Shown here: positions 42,694 through 56,400 of the stretch, piece by piece
Position numbering within the stretch: the stretch's first letter is position 1
Layout: every line of letters begins with the position of its first letter
Source: Mermis nigrescens
Lineage: Eukaryota; Nematoda; Enoplea; Mermithida; Mermithidae
Assembly: GCA_036768485.1 (NCBI GenBank)
Contig: JAVLUZ010000172.1
Coordinates: 140,001-204,000 of the forward strand
Length of the DNA: 64,000 nucleotides
Direction: 5' to 3'
Position numbers and translations under genes: made by a program
The notes under the pieces: model-generated
The model's database searches: none
What the model was told of the DNA's origin: nothing
The model's input: the letters and a program-made list of their open reading frames with translations, nothing else

Positions 42694-45600
42694 GTGAGTT
42701 GGGCGAGAGTAATGTTCAATCGAATGTTGTATCTTGATATAGATAAATACTGACTTAAATTCAACAAATAAAAACCTTAACATGAAACATGTCAAAATAT
42801 CGTACAAAGGTATAAAGTCAGCATTTCGAAATTCCTGCACTCAAAAAACCTTTTAATGGCACAGATCCACGGTAAATGCTATTTTCAATTTTCTGTGTCG
42901 CGCGTCCAGAAAATTGGTGTGGTCACTTCCTTAAATGATGGAATTTGTAAGCAAGTTTGCAAAAATGCATTGTTGTCTAGGTGTAATATGTACATATGAA
43001 GAAGACTGTGTAATCAAATAATAATATGTATAATTAAATTGAATTATTAAATGTTAATTTAAAAGGTATTGAATTACCTACATACATGAAAACATACGTA
43101 AGTTACAGAACCTTATTTCATCTTAGTTGATGAGATACTATACTTCAAAAACTAATAAGAATATATCCATCTGATTTAGAATAAATTTCGTGGCATGCTT
43201 GCGCAAAATTTTTTCAGCGAAATTTTGTAGTTGAGGAAGATTCGGCTAATATCACGAAAATTAATATAAGAACCTGTGAAAAACTACCTATTTTATCGCT
43301 TTTAATCTATTTGTAATCTTTCAGACAGCTTAAACGGAGTTATTAAAACATTTGGCTACAACTTCCCAGCCATTTTGGTACTACTGGTGAGACCGAGAGT
43401 AGTAAAGCTGACCCCTGGGGAGTCTGTGTGCTTAAGCATAGCACGTGCTTAAGCATAGCACGTGCTTAAGCATAGAGACTCCATTTGGACTACGCACGCT
43501 CTTAGTACACGTGCCCTCAACTGCTTGAATCGCCGAATTTTTGGCCATGCTACTACACATAGGCATGAAGCGTCCAACAATGCACAGTCGGTTATCCAGG
43601 ACGGGCGGAGCCAATTAATTTTAATTTGCATAACTAGCTAGCAGCCTCCCCATGCTACTGCTCTAATTTTAGTTCATAAACTGCACGTTGAAGCATTGGC
43701 ACGCTGTTCTATTTTTGCATGTTTTTCAAACTTCGAGATATGTAGGTTCTACAGCTTATGAGACAAAACTTGTTATTCATCTTATTTCTATAGCTTATGA
43801 GACAAAACTTGTTATTCATTCTCATCTTATTTATAGCTCATGTGGGGTGAGTGAGTAGGGTATATGGTTGAAAAGTAATTTATTGATTCCTACTCTTTTT
43901 TTCAGAAAAAAAATTTAAAAATAAATAAATAAATAAAAATAAATAAATAAATAAAAATAAGCATCGAATTTGGACATCAGGCTATACAACACACTTAATT
44001 AATCAAAATCAAGAAAAACAAGCCAAATAAAAATTTACAGAGAATTATCCAGGCAGTATAACATAAAGCAAGTGCTCAATACAAATTTCTACAACACAAC
44101 GCATTAGTGCGACGCATAAAACATCATAAAACGGGTTAAACGTTTAAACGTAGAAACTCTGCCCTTGTAGGCGCGAAGCACCAAATTTCGGGTAAAAATT
44201 CTTTAGAATAGTGTACTGATTATATTCTGAGCATTTTTATCCGATTTGGATAGTCTAGCAGAGCACTGCTAGACTCTTCAACAGATGTGACAACTTCATA
44301 ATTGTCTTCTCGTTTCATCTGCTCATCCTCAAATAGATCGGCATTTTTGCGAATCAATTTTTTAAACATGTATTTTCGACTGGCCCAAGCTGTCTCATTA
44401 GCTTCCTTTTTTCCAAATTTTAATTCATACCGGTAAAAATTATTAGCGTTTTCTATTTCTTCCCTTAATTCGCTTTCATTTAGAGCATCTAGGAGTGAGT
44501 CATAAAAATCATAGAGAATATGGATTTTATCAAGAAAACTGCTGTAAAATGTCTCGGTTTGGAGGTCTTGTATACTGTTCGGAAAATCTTCAAAATCTGA
44601 AAGCACGGATTTTACTAAAAAGTGCCAAAACGGGTTAGTCCAACAACTTTCGATTACAGTCTCATTTGAGCTGCTTTCAGAATCTGAAGAATTTCCATTG
44701 ATACTGCCTTCACTACTAACATCATCTGTCATTTGTTCAGACTCTGATGTATCATTCCTCTTTTGTGATATCCCATGCATGAGGTATTTGTGTCTTTTTA
44801 AAGTAAAATTATTAAGTAATTGCTTACCGCAGATTTCACAGATTTTATTCATTTTGTCAACTATTCAAGATGTGGCATTCCTTAAATAAACTTTCATTGC
44901 ACATGTGATTCGCGTTTACATCACATTCTTGACGTAGAAGTTCACATTCTTCACAATATTGGTCACTACCGTCACTTCATTCAATTCTATAGCCTAGCAT
45001 GCATTTTCTTCATATGCATAACGTTAAGCCTGGTTCTGAAGTGAAAATTATCGCTGAAAAAGTGCTCCAATTTTTAACAATATCTCCAAGAATCTCAATT
45101 TTGTCGGTAATATCGTCAATACAACCTCACGCAGAAAGGTGGTTTGCTAGTCAGTTGTTAGCTGATGCAACTACAAATAGGTGATTTTTATGAAACGCGC
45201 CCAATTTTCAGAGGAATGTGACGATGTGATGGTTTTTGTGCAGAATGTGAGACCTCACATTCTGCACAAAAACCATCACACGTCAATTCGTCCGAAAATG
45301 TATACCAGGAGGTTCATACCTCCTCGCCCTTGGCGACTGATAAGTTAAAAGCAAATGCGCCCAATTTTCAGAGGAATGTGACGATGTGATGCTTTTTGTG
45401 CAGAATGTGAGGTGCACAATTTGGAATGTGAGATTTTTCTGCAAAATGTGAGGTGCACAAAATCCTCACATTCTGCACAAAAACCATCACATCGTCACAT
45501 TCCTCTGAAAATTGGGCGCGTTTCATAAAAATCACCTATTTGTAGTTGCATCAGCTAACAACTGACTAGCAAACCACCTTTCTGCGTGAGGTTGTATTGA

Positions 45601-48600
45601 CGATATTACCGACAAAATTGAGATTCTTGGAGATATTGTCAAAAATTGGAGCACTTTGTCAGCGATAATTTTCACTTCAGAACCAGGCTTAACGTTATGC
45701 ATATGAAGAAAATGCATGCTAGGCTATAGAATTGAATGAAGTGACGATAGTGACCAATATTGTGAAGAATGTGAGCTTCTACGTCAAGAATGTGATGTAA
45801 ACGCGAATCACATGTGCAATAAAGTTTATTTAAGGAATGCCACATCTTGAATAGTTGACAAAATGAATAAAATCTGTGAAATCTGCGGTAAGCAATTACT
45901 TAATAATTTTACTTTAAAAAGACACAAATACCTCATGCATGGGATATCACAAAAGAGGAATGATACATCAGAGTCTGAACAAATGACAGATGATGATAGT
46001 AGTGAAGGCAGTAACAATGGAAATTCTTCAGATTCTGAAAGCAGCTCAAATGAGACTGTAATCGAAAGTGGTTGGACTAACCCGTTTTGGCGCTTTTTAG
46101 TAAAATCCGTGCTTTCAGATTTTGAAGATTTTCCGAACAGTATACAAGACCTCCAAACCGAGCCATTTTACAGCAGTTTTGTTGATAAAATCCATATTCT
46201 CTATGATTTTTATGACTCACTCCTAGATGCTCTAAATGAAAGCGAATTAAGGGAAGAAATAGAAAACGCTAATAATTTTTACCGGTATGAATTAAAATTT
46301 GGAAAAAAGGAAGCTAATGAGACAGCTTGTGCCAGTCGAAAATACATGTTTAAAAAATTGATTCGCAAAAATGCCGATCTATTTGAGGATGAGCAGATGA
46401 AACGAGAAGACAATAATGAAGTTGTCACATCTGTTGAAGAGTCTAGCAGTGCTCTGCTAGACTATCCAAATCGGATAAAAATGCTCAGAATATAATCAGT
46501 ACACTATTCTAAAGAATTTTTACCCGAAATTTGGTGCTTCGCGCCTACAAGGGCAGAGTTTCTACGTTTAAACGTTTAACCCGTTTTATGATGTTTTATG
46601 CGTCGTACTAATGCGTTGTGTTGTAGAAATTTGTATTGAGCACTTGCTATATATTATGCTGCCTGGCTAATTCTCTTTAAATTTTTATTTGGCTTGTTTT
46701 TTCTGATTTTGATAAATTAAGGTGTTGTATTATTGTTGTATAGCCCGATGTCCAAATTCGATGCTTATTTTTATTTATTTATTTATTTTTATTTATTTAT
46801 TTATTTTTCAATTTTTTTCTGGAAAAAGAGTAGAAATTGATGAATTACTTTTCAACCGTATACCCTACTCACTCACCCCACATGAGCTATAAATGAGATG
46901 AGAATGAATAACAAGTTTTGTCTCATAAGCTATAGAAATAAAATGAATAACAAGTTTTGTCTCATAAGCTGTAGAACCTACATGTCTCGAAGTTTGAAAA
47001 ACATGCAAAAATAGAACAGCGTGCCAATGCTTCAACGTGCAGTTTATGACCTAAAATTAGAAAAGTAGCATGGGAGAGGCTGCTAGCTACTTATGCAGAT
47101 TAAAATTGATTTGTTCCGCCCGTCCTGGATAACCGACTGTGAAAAGTTGGGCGCTTCACGCCTATGTTTAGTAGTATGGCCAAAATCCGGCGATTAAACG
47201 GCTGAGTGCAAGTGTACTAAGAGCGTGCGTGGTCCAAATTGAAGTCTCTATGCTTAAGCACGTGCTATGCTTAAGCACGAGGAGACTCCCCAGGGGCCAA
47301 CTGTGCTACTACCGAGAGGCTATTTTATCCAAGAATATACGAATCTTAGAAATTCAAGATTGTAAACCGGAACACTTATTGTGATATTTGCAATTAATTT
47401 TTTTGGCATTTTCGGCAAATTCGGGTGTGATAAACTATGCTATTCTCTTGTTTTGCCTTAGACTGGTGTGCATGGCTACAATGTACGCAGCAGAATTCTA
47501 AAGGTTATATCTGCATTTTACCCTCAGATTAGAGTAAGGTTTGTTTACAAGCCTGTTATGTGTATCAGCCGGTTTTTCAAGAACAAGGATGCTGTACCTG
47601 CTAAGCTACTCTCAAATTTAGTATATAAGTATACGTGTTCTAGCTGTATGGCTAGTTACATTGGTGAAACTCGCCGACATTTTGGGAGTAGAATGGCAGA
47701 GCATACTGGCATCTCATTTGCTACAGGAAAGCCAATTCAGGGTGATAGTTTATCTGCTATTCACAAACATATCTCAAATAGCAATCATCCAATTACATCA
47801 GATTGCTTCAAGGTTATCAGTCGAGCATCCAACTCTTTTGATCTTTTAATCAAGGAGTCATTATACATAGCACGTGATCGTCCTATTCTCAACAATAATG
47901 TTTCATCATATCCTTTAAATTTGTTTTAATTTACCACATTTTTCTTTTTCTTAAAGCTCTAAATCTTTTATTATTATCTTTATAATTTAATGATAGGTAT
48001 AAACTTTAAGCTCCTCTTAATTTACAACTCTCGCTTAGCAAGCTCATTTTTCAAAATGATGAGCTTGCGTGTTATAACGCCGTGAAAGCTTCGTCTAGTA
48101 AAAGCGAGAAGTAGAGTCAGTTTTGCGATAGCTAACACGCTTGCACAATGATGTGGATTAGGCTCAATTGTAATAAAAGAATTGATATTATTAATTGCAG
48201 TCAAAAATCAGCCACAAAAGTAGAACCTCGCATTTCCGCAAATTTTTCGAATTGAGGGCAGTAGAATCTTGAGCTATGTAGTTATCGACGAGACCTGATC
48301 TTACATGGTCACAATCATACAAGGGCAGCATCAAACCCCCCCCCATCCGCCCCCTCCCACGCCCACGTGTGGTCATGATAGGCTAGAAGCGCTCCCAGAT
48401 TCCGAAAAAACCCAGAATTAAATTTTCGATTTTTTTCCATTTCTTCGCCGTTTTTACGCCAGTAGATATATCTTAATGAGAAATGACGAAACATGGTGTT
48501 TTTGCCCTTATCACCAATTTTTAGCATTTTTGGAACATTGAAAACTTTTTGGTGTCATGTATGGACCTGAGAGCTAGTGAGGCCCTCAGATACATTGGCG

Positions 48601-51600
48601 CATGTTTGTACAGACTATAAGCCATTTTTTGTGAATTTACAAGGCTTTCGCACCCCATCGATCGGACGGCTTTGACGCTTGGTCAGCCGATCCATTTCTG
48701 ACAGAAAGTGGCCGTCTAATGAGCGTATGTGTTGGTCAATATTTGAGAAAAATCAAATGGACGCCGAGTAATTTTGGCCGTCGGCGTCTACGCGTCTCCG
48801 TCGTATGCGGTCGTTGAAACGGCATCTTGTATTCTTGATGGCTTGATGGGCGCCGAGGGCACGGCTAACGTTGAGGTAAAGTCTCAAAAAGCGCCCTTTC
48901 GAGTTGACAGAAGGGGCTCGTCTGCATACTGGTACATGGATAGCAAGAAAATTCTGGGGGGATGAAATCGCTTCACCTATGCCCGAACCCCCATGCCCTC
49001 TCGTGTGTTATGTCACCGCTTGAATCATTACAAAAAATTATCAAATTTACATTGACATCATGCATGCACAATGCGCAACTTCTTAAGAAGCGCAAGCTGA
49101 GTTATCTTAGTTGGAGGGGAGGGGGTGAAATAAGTACTTAGTTTGCTGCAATTTATCTTCATGAATATTTGCGGTTAAATTGGCATGAAGACAAATGACA
49201 ATAAACGCGATAATGACCTACATCTTCCAATTAAGTAGGAAAAAGTGAAAAAATATTTGGCTGAATGAATTGAACGGCATTACTGCTCGAAATTGTCGTT
49301 CGAGGCTTTTTCGTGCTGCGAGCTATAGGTTTTGGTCCGAATTGGCACGAGGCCCGAGGGGTATGTTTTTTCGAAAGTTCTGGTAATTGGATACCTCTCA
49401 TTCCCCTACATGTGCCTATGCGATTGTAATTTTGAGTTTAATTACTTCTTCGTTAACTTTATCATTTAAAAAATCAATGCGGCCTTACACAATTCTTGCA
49501 TAATTTAGGCAAATAGTTGCAAAAATTTGTACGTTATAACTTTCCCAGTAGAAAATTTTACGCCCGAATATTATGCTACACAGGGCCGTGCTTAGAGGTT
49601 TAGCGGCCCTGGGCTTAACTTATTTTGGCGGCCCCCATAATTTTTAAAACTGGTATTATAGGCATCATAATTATCACTTATGTATATCCTTTACATATGT
49701 ACCTATATGATCGCAGTTAGCATCTTACTGTAAATTTACTAACAAAATATTGTGCTACATTATTTTTAGTAGGTATCGTATGTTTTTTCTCAAATAATTT
49801 ACATATTTCGTGAATGATGACGTGCTTTATTACAAAATAACACTTGCGTAGCTTTCTGAGCGGCAAACTGGTCAATCAATTGCAAAAATCTAACGAATAT
49901 GATAAATCCTTTTCAATTGAAATAATCGCTAGTGCACTTAGACGAGAATCAGTCATAGTTGACCGCAAATATGTCTTTATCAATTTCAGTTCCGAGAAGG
50001 AACGTTCTGCTGAGGCCACAGCAATAGGTACTGTAAGTAAAATTCTGAAATCAATTATAAGGTTCGGGAAAACATCCTGGAAGTCATTTGGTAGATATTT
50101 AAGAGTAGCTAGTGGCGAAGTTAATTCATTTGGACTTGATCGAGCAAGAACTTTTAGCTCAGTGTACATGTCTGGTCCATGTGCATGACTTGAGCGATTC
50201 ATCATCTTCCCATGTTTTTAAAGCTGGTATTCGTGGGTAGTGCTCAATGAGAAACCTTGAAAACGGTATCTCTTAGCCATACCATCATTTCTAAGACCAT
50301 TTTTCGACCTCTAAAAAACCTTGCACCTACCCCCGGGATTTTGTCGCTGCCCACATATGCTGCGGGGGTCTTAGGTGGCGCGGTCAAGCGTTCCTGCGGG
50401 GTCTGGGACAAAGTCCCTACAAATTTTGTAAAGAAGCATTTTAACCTTTTAATGGCCAACGTTCCCAATTGGGAACATATTTTCAAAATTTTGTTGCAAA
50501 ACAACTACTTATCTAATTTAAATAAGACTTGTTTTAGATGAGAAACAAGATGTTTGCCTATCCTGTGAGAGCAATTTCAAAACTTAATTATGAGTATGTG
50601 CTATGCTATACTGTCTTGAGTTAAACGAAAATAGCGAAAGTTTGTCACGTTCAGAAATTTGCATATTGTCAATCGACAAACAAAATTTTTGAGCCAAATG
50701 TCATACAGTCATGTTTGCAGGGGTTTTCTGATCATTTTGGTATGTTATTTATTCTTATTTAGTTGCTCATCAAAAGTTATGGTTAAATTTATATTGATGT
50801 TCCCATTTGGGAACGTTGGCTCCTTGGAGTGCAAAAATATTTAATTCCTGGAAAGAGAACAAAATCTATGGGGCAGCATATGTAAGCTCGGCTATGCTGT
50901 TTAGTGACTTCTCATGCATTCCTTCAATTTTCTAGAGCTCCACAAGCATTCTGGTATGACTCCAATGCACATATTCAAAATATTAAATGCAGGTCTATGG
51001 GATTCTCTACTTGATTCTATGTGTTACGATTACACAACAATGTAGCTCTTGATTTCTAGCGGTTTTTAGGCAAAAATTCAAGTGTTTCTGTGAATAATTT
51101 TAGGTACTTTTGCAGAAATTACCTTCTCTACCTTACTTTGCTTTATTTTTTCACTATAACTTACAGAGCCATGAATCTTTAGAGGCTTAGAGACAAATTT
51201 TCTTGAATTCATGCACAATATCACGTGTTTTTGATCTGTAGAACTTGACTGTACTTTATCAAACTTTATATAACTACTGATTTCTAACATATTTTAATAG
51301 CTCAGAAGCATGCTAGCAACATAACTAAACTTTGAGTTTAAGTTTATTGGACTATCGATAACAACTGCGGATAGGTAAATGTAGCGAATGAGTAAACGTA
51401 TGATATTATGACTTACTTTTATTCACTGTAAAATTTTACATTTTGAAAATTGAATGAAATTGCCAAATTGTCTATATTACACCCTTACTTCCTGTTATTT
51501 CCCGAATCTTGATTCATGGTTTTCAATTTTTAGTATACCAAAATACGTCAGTGCAGTGTAAATAGCTCTGAGATCACGGGCATTAGTTCAACAGCATAGA

Positions 51601-53238
51601 AATGAGAAAACCAATAAATTTTGAAAAATCCAGAAAAAACAAAAATACAGATTATAGCTCAATAATAGCTTCTTTACTCATCTTAGCTAGACATTATTTA
51701 ATGTTATGTAGAAAGCAAGCAAATCTAACAAAAACAAATATAAAGTTACGGTGTCTACTGAAAGTTTCTTGGTTTTCTGAGGTTTATGGTTCCCATAAGG
51801 TTTCAAAAACTCAAAACCACACCCTTGTAGGCTCTCTATTTGACAATTTGACTGTTTAGATTGCTTGTGTTATCAATGTTTGTAGCAGATCGCTTTATTC
51901 TTATATATGTTTTGCAAAACATAACAGAACATGAAATTTGGCAAAAATGTTCCCCAAGAAGCCAACGTTCCCAAATGGGAACATATGAACAACATGATAG
52001 AGAGGAGAGCTTTTGTTCTGGTTTTTTGCATACAGTCTTACATTTTACAGATTTGAAACATCTTAAGATTGCATTGCTGTAGCACATCTGCATCATAGAG
52101 CGGACTCTAAAAGGTTAATGCAAAATAATAACGTTAAAATTTTCGCAAAAACGGCCGAATTTCGGTCCTGAATGGAGCCCAAAAACACCCGAAATTGATG
52201 AACTCTTACATCTCACAAACTTCTGAGCTGAAATGCGTTTTTCGACCTTTGCTAATTACATAGCGCAGCAACGGGTCGCTGCCAATAAGATATAGAAAAA
52301 TGTATAAATTGAAGTTTTTGTTCTTACCCTTTTCAGGCCCATTTGTGGCCTTCTTATTAAGAAGATGCAGTTCAGAAAACAGGAAATGCACAAAAACATA
52401 AGAAAATTTGGCTATTTCTTTCATTAAAAATAGGATTGTGTCCTTGTAAAGAAAGACAAAAAAGCAAAGAATAGACTAACTATTACACAATCATTTTCGC
52501 ACTTTTAGTTCTATGCTCAACAAGCATGCGCACTTTCATTCAATGAACAAAGTGCATTAAATTACTAATGATGTGAAGTGCTAGATTATTTCAGCTGATT
52601 CAAGCTTTTAAATTCATTTGATCTATGGCTCGGTGCAAAGCGCCGGAAAATTTTGACATTTTAGCCTTTTCGAACTCAATTTTCTGGACACACATTATTG
52701 CAACAGAAAAATCAACAATATGTCTGAAAAATGAGAACAAGTATAGCTCAGTCAGCGTTCTCTTAAAAATGCAAGTAAAGATTTTTAACTGACTGTGTTT
52801 GCATTAGAACGTCGAAAAATCGATCCTTTTGAACGTATGTATCGAATTATTGTAAGAGGGCCGCCAAAAAATGAATTCTATACGGCATGCACTACAACTT
52901 TTTTAGCGGCCCATAATTTTAGCGGCCCTGTGCGGCCGCACAGTTCGCACCCCTAAGGCACGGCTATGATGCTACAGACGTGATAAATTTTTACCATTGG
53001 CTTGAGATTTACTTGAGTCAGTTCGCATCTGCGTAACAAACTAATCTCCAAAAAACGAGCATTGCATCGAGTTTAGACTCACAAGTTTATATTTTCAAAC
53101 CCAGGTCCCCCCAAAGAAGTCAAAGTTGCATTAATTTGTTGCAGCGAATAACAATTATAATTTTATCCTCTTTTCTTTATAATTTTATGCTATGATTTGG
53201 TGCATTTATTATTATTACTATTATTACTACTACTATTC

Positions 53239-53327
<89 letters not shown>

Positions 53328-53388
53328 TATTGTTAATATTATTATTATTACTATTTTACTATATTTATTATTATGATTATTATTATTC

Positions 53389-53419
<31 letters not shown>

Positions 53420-56400
53420 CATTATTAATACTACTATTATTAGTAATAATATTTTTGGATTATTATGATTATTCATTTGAGAATACTGTAAATGCTTCTT
53501 AACTTTTTCAGAAATTAGTTTAATGCATCATCCTATGTGTAACGTGGCAACACCAACCACGTTACTCAGTGAGCAAAAAAATGAAAACGTATAATTAGTT
53601 CACCGCTCTCAGACGCATGCCATTTGACTTAAAAATCGAATCACGGTCGTAATCACACATGGGCGTGGAGGTGAGTTGGGGGTTTGTACCCCACCAGAAT
53701 CCAGTGGATCCCTAAAATCATATACCCTCAGAATTGATTTTTTGGTATGCTGTTTTGGGATTTGACAGTTTTACACCTAGCTTCCAACCTATGGTCGTTT
53801 AAGATAGTGACTTTATATTACAACTTGATGACGAAGCTGAATAAGGGCGATCTACATTAGTCCCGATTTATGCTCAATTTTAAGCATTTGGAAAAAATTA
53901 TTTTAATCAATTTCTGACCTATGCCCTATTTTCGCCAGAATGTTTTCCGTTTTCCATTCCCAAGATCTACAAGCCAAACCCGTATCATGTTTTATTCCTG
54001 GAACTGGTTTTATATACAGGGTGGGCCTCGTATCTATGAAGCATTTTATTTTGCTATTGATGAACTAATTTTTTTGTTATAGAACGTAAAACTTTGCCAG
54101 AATATGACAAAACATAAAAGTTTCATTTTAGAAAGTTTTACGTTGTCAAATCTTACGGACCGGGACCACACCTGGGCGTGGGGGGTTTGGGGTATGCACC
54201 CCCAGAAACCAAAATACCCCCCCCAGAAATCAAAATACCCCCCCCCAGAATTCAATTTTCGAAATTTTTTTTCGTTTTTTTCGCAATTTTTTTGATGCCA
54301 ATGGATAGTGCTTGATGAGAAACGTCGAAAAATGGTGTTTTTATCGCCATACCACCATTTTTAAGGCCATTTTTCGACCTTCAAAAAAATCTTGCACCCC
54401 CCCTAGAATTTTCTTGCTGCCCACGTATGACCGGGACTAAAGAAAACGTATCATTTTTTGAAACTGCAAACAACTTTCGCTCTATCTGAGCTGAACTTTC
54501 CGGTGCATTTTGACTACATGTTCATCAAAGTCGTGAATAAAGAAAGTTTTACGCCCAGAATGTTGAAGGGACTCTTTGTCTGCACTTCGGGTTTAATAAA
54601 GCTCCAACAGAAAAAATCGTAAGTTTATAAGTCCAGAAATCGCATTTAATGCCTTGGTCGTTTTAATTGTTTGACTTAACAAAGTTGATTTGTTTTTCAT
54701 CGAGGGTTTATTAAATCTAAAGCATACAGAATGCGATCGTTGAATATTCAGAAATTAAATACCTTAATTAATCATGCTTTCAACGAATTTGCAATCAAAA
54801 TGCACCGGAAAGTTCCACTCATGTAGTAAACGTCATTTTAAGCTTAAAAAAATATGTGATTAAATAAAAGTTCATTGCACGCGAACCGTTACATTTGACA
54901 ACGTTAAGCTTTGTAGTGTAAATCTTTCATTTTTTCTTTGAACACTGACAAAGTTTTACATTTCATAGCGAAAAATTGTATTACTTTTAGCGAAACAGAA
55001 CACGTCATAGATACTTGGCCCACCCTGTATAACGTGCACCAGTTTCTGCTTAAAAAAGTTATTGGAAAATGCAGTTTAAAAGGTATGGTGCATATGATCA
55101 AAAGCACGCATAAAAGGGTACCTATTACAAACTTTCCAAAGGTCACAGATCTATGGAAATAAGTTAGTAAATGAGACCGTTAGACTTGAGCGAGTTCTTT
55201 ATTATTGTTATTAATCATTTTTATTTCGCGATTTTCAGTTTTTTACGATTTTTAATTCACGAATTTTTTTCAGTTTTTTCTTAATAAGTTAACTCGCTTT
55301 TTCACTATTTTTGTTTGCTCAACTCAGATAGTCATTGAACCGGGCTTGTCGTTGTATCCTTATTATAATCGTGCTCTGCCGACCTACGTAAGCGCAAAAG
55401 ATCTCGCAGAGCGACATCCATTTCCGGTCAACGCTCACTATTCTCCCGTATTCGACAAATCCAAGTTGACTGTCACCGAAACATTAAACGCATATTACGA
55501 ACGGTAGATATACCATCTTATCTTTTTTTATAATCAGACAGTATAAAATTCTTAAATTTACCCGAAAATTTTATATTTGGAATGTAAATAATCGTTTATG
55601 GGATAAAGAATGGTCGTGGGGGTTTCGTTTCACCATACATGTAATATGGGGATGGCGAGATCCCTCACCTATAGTTGGTAGTACCGTACACACCTGGGCG
55701 TGGGGGAGGGGGTTGGGGGGTATGCATCCCCCTCCTCCCGAGAAACCGAAGTACCCCCTCAGAACCCCCCAGAATTCAATTTTTTTAAATTTTTTTGTTT
55801 TTTCGCAAGTTTTTTATGCCAATGGATAGTGCTCGATGAGAAACGTTGAAAAATGGCATTTTTTCGCCATACCACCATTTTCAAGGCCTTTTTTGACCTT
55901 TGAAAAATCGTGCACCCTCAGAATTTTGTCGCTGCCCACGTATGGTACCGTAGCCCCTTAACTCCTGTCCAATTTCTGTGAAAAATTGCATTTTTGACTG
56001 TGTTAATGTATTTCTTGACCCTTTTTTGAAAATATGTAATTTATATACCCCATTCCCTACCGTAAAATGGTCGGGGACCCCCAACCTGAACTTCATGTTG
56101 TTATATGTATCGTTAGACCCATCGAGAATCCGGCAGACCTTGCCAGACCTCCTGAATCGAGTTTTTGACTTGTTATGGGATTTTTGTCAGTTTTACACCA
56201 TCTAGACTCCTCGGCATTCGTCTCCTGCCTATCATGGTTTGGCTTATGAAATTTATAAAAAACCATTGCTGACCCCAGAATTAAATTTTGAAAGCTTCTA
56301 TTTTTTGCTATATTTTGGCACCAATAGATAGAGATTAATGAGAAGCATAAGCAATAGTGTTTTTCGCAGTACGGTCAATTTTCGTCCCTTATTTCCTTTG

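Larger units (their letters stand above)
43400..47310. mobile_element. Palindromic transposon with zinc-finger genes in both arms
   Basis: The exact 8-bp duplication ACCGAGAG (43392-43399 and 47311-47318) flanks a 3,911-bp element. Its arms (about 43400-45258 and 45470-47310) are inverted copies, around 98-99% identical through the coding part and looser near the tips. From tip inward each arm has a CCCCTGGGG block, TGCTTAAGCA palindromes (three left, two right), an AAATAAATAAAT microsatellite, a 210-codon zinc-finger ORF, and a divergent 61-codon ORF. The centre is GAATGTGA/TCACATTC-rich. No transposase catalytic domain is recognised. The TSD length fits hAT-, P- or Mutator-like groups, but the tips (TAGTA...) match none clearly. 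Confidence 0.88.
49581..52968. mobile_element. hAT transposon relic with exact 8-bp duplication
   Basis: CAGGGCCGTGCTTAGAGG at left and, inverted, CATAGCCGTGCCTTAGGGG at right. ATGCTACA flanks both sides (49573-49580, 52969-52976). It encodes only the transposase C-terminus (minus strand) and is interrupted by a family-A fragment (50225-50366) and a piggyBac-like element (50441-52117). Confidence 0.9.

Noticed and set aside
48037..48120. Hammerhead ribozyme after the Penelope fragment (TGATGAG ... GAAA)
   Set aside because: The core spacing looked suggestive, but stems II and III do not form cleanly and the full CTGATGA core is absent.
53192..53428. Poly-tyrosine reading frame
   Set aside because: It is a direct product of the TTA microsatellite; the other frames are equally low-complexity.
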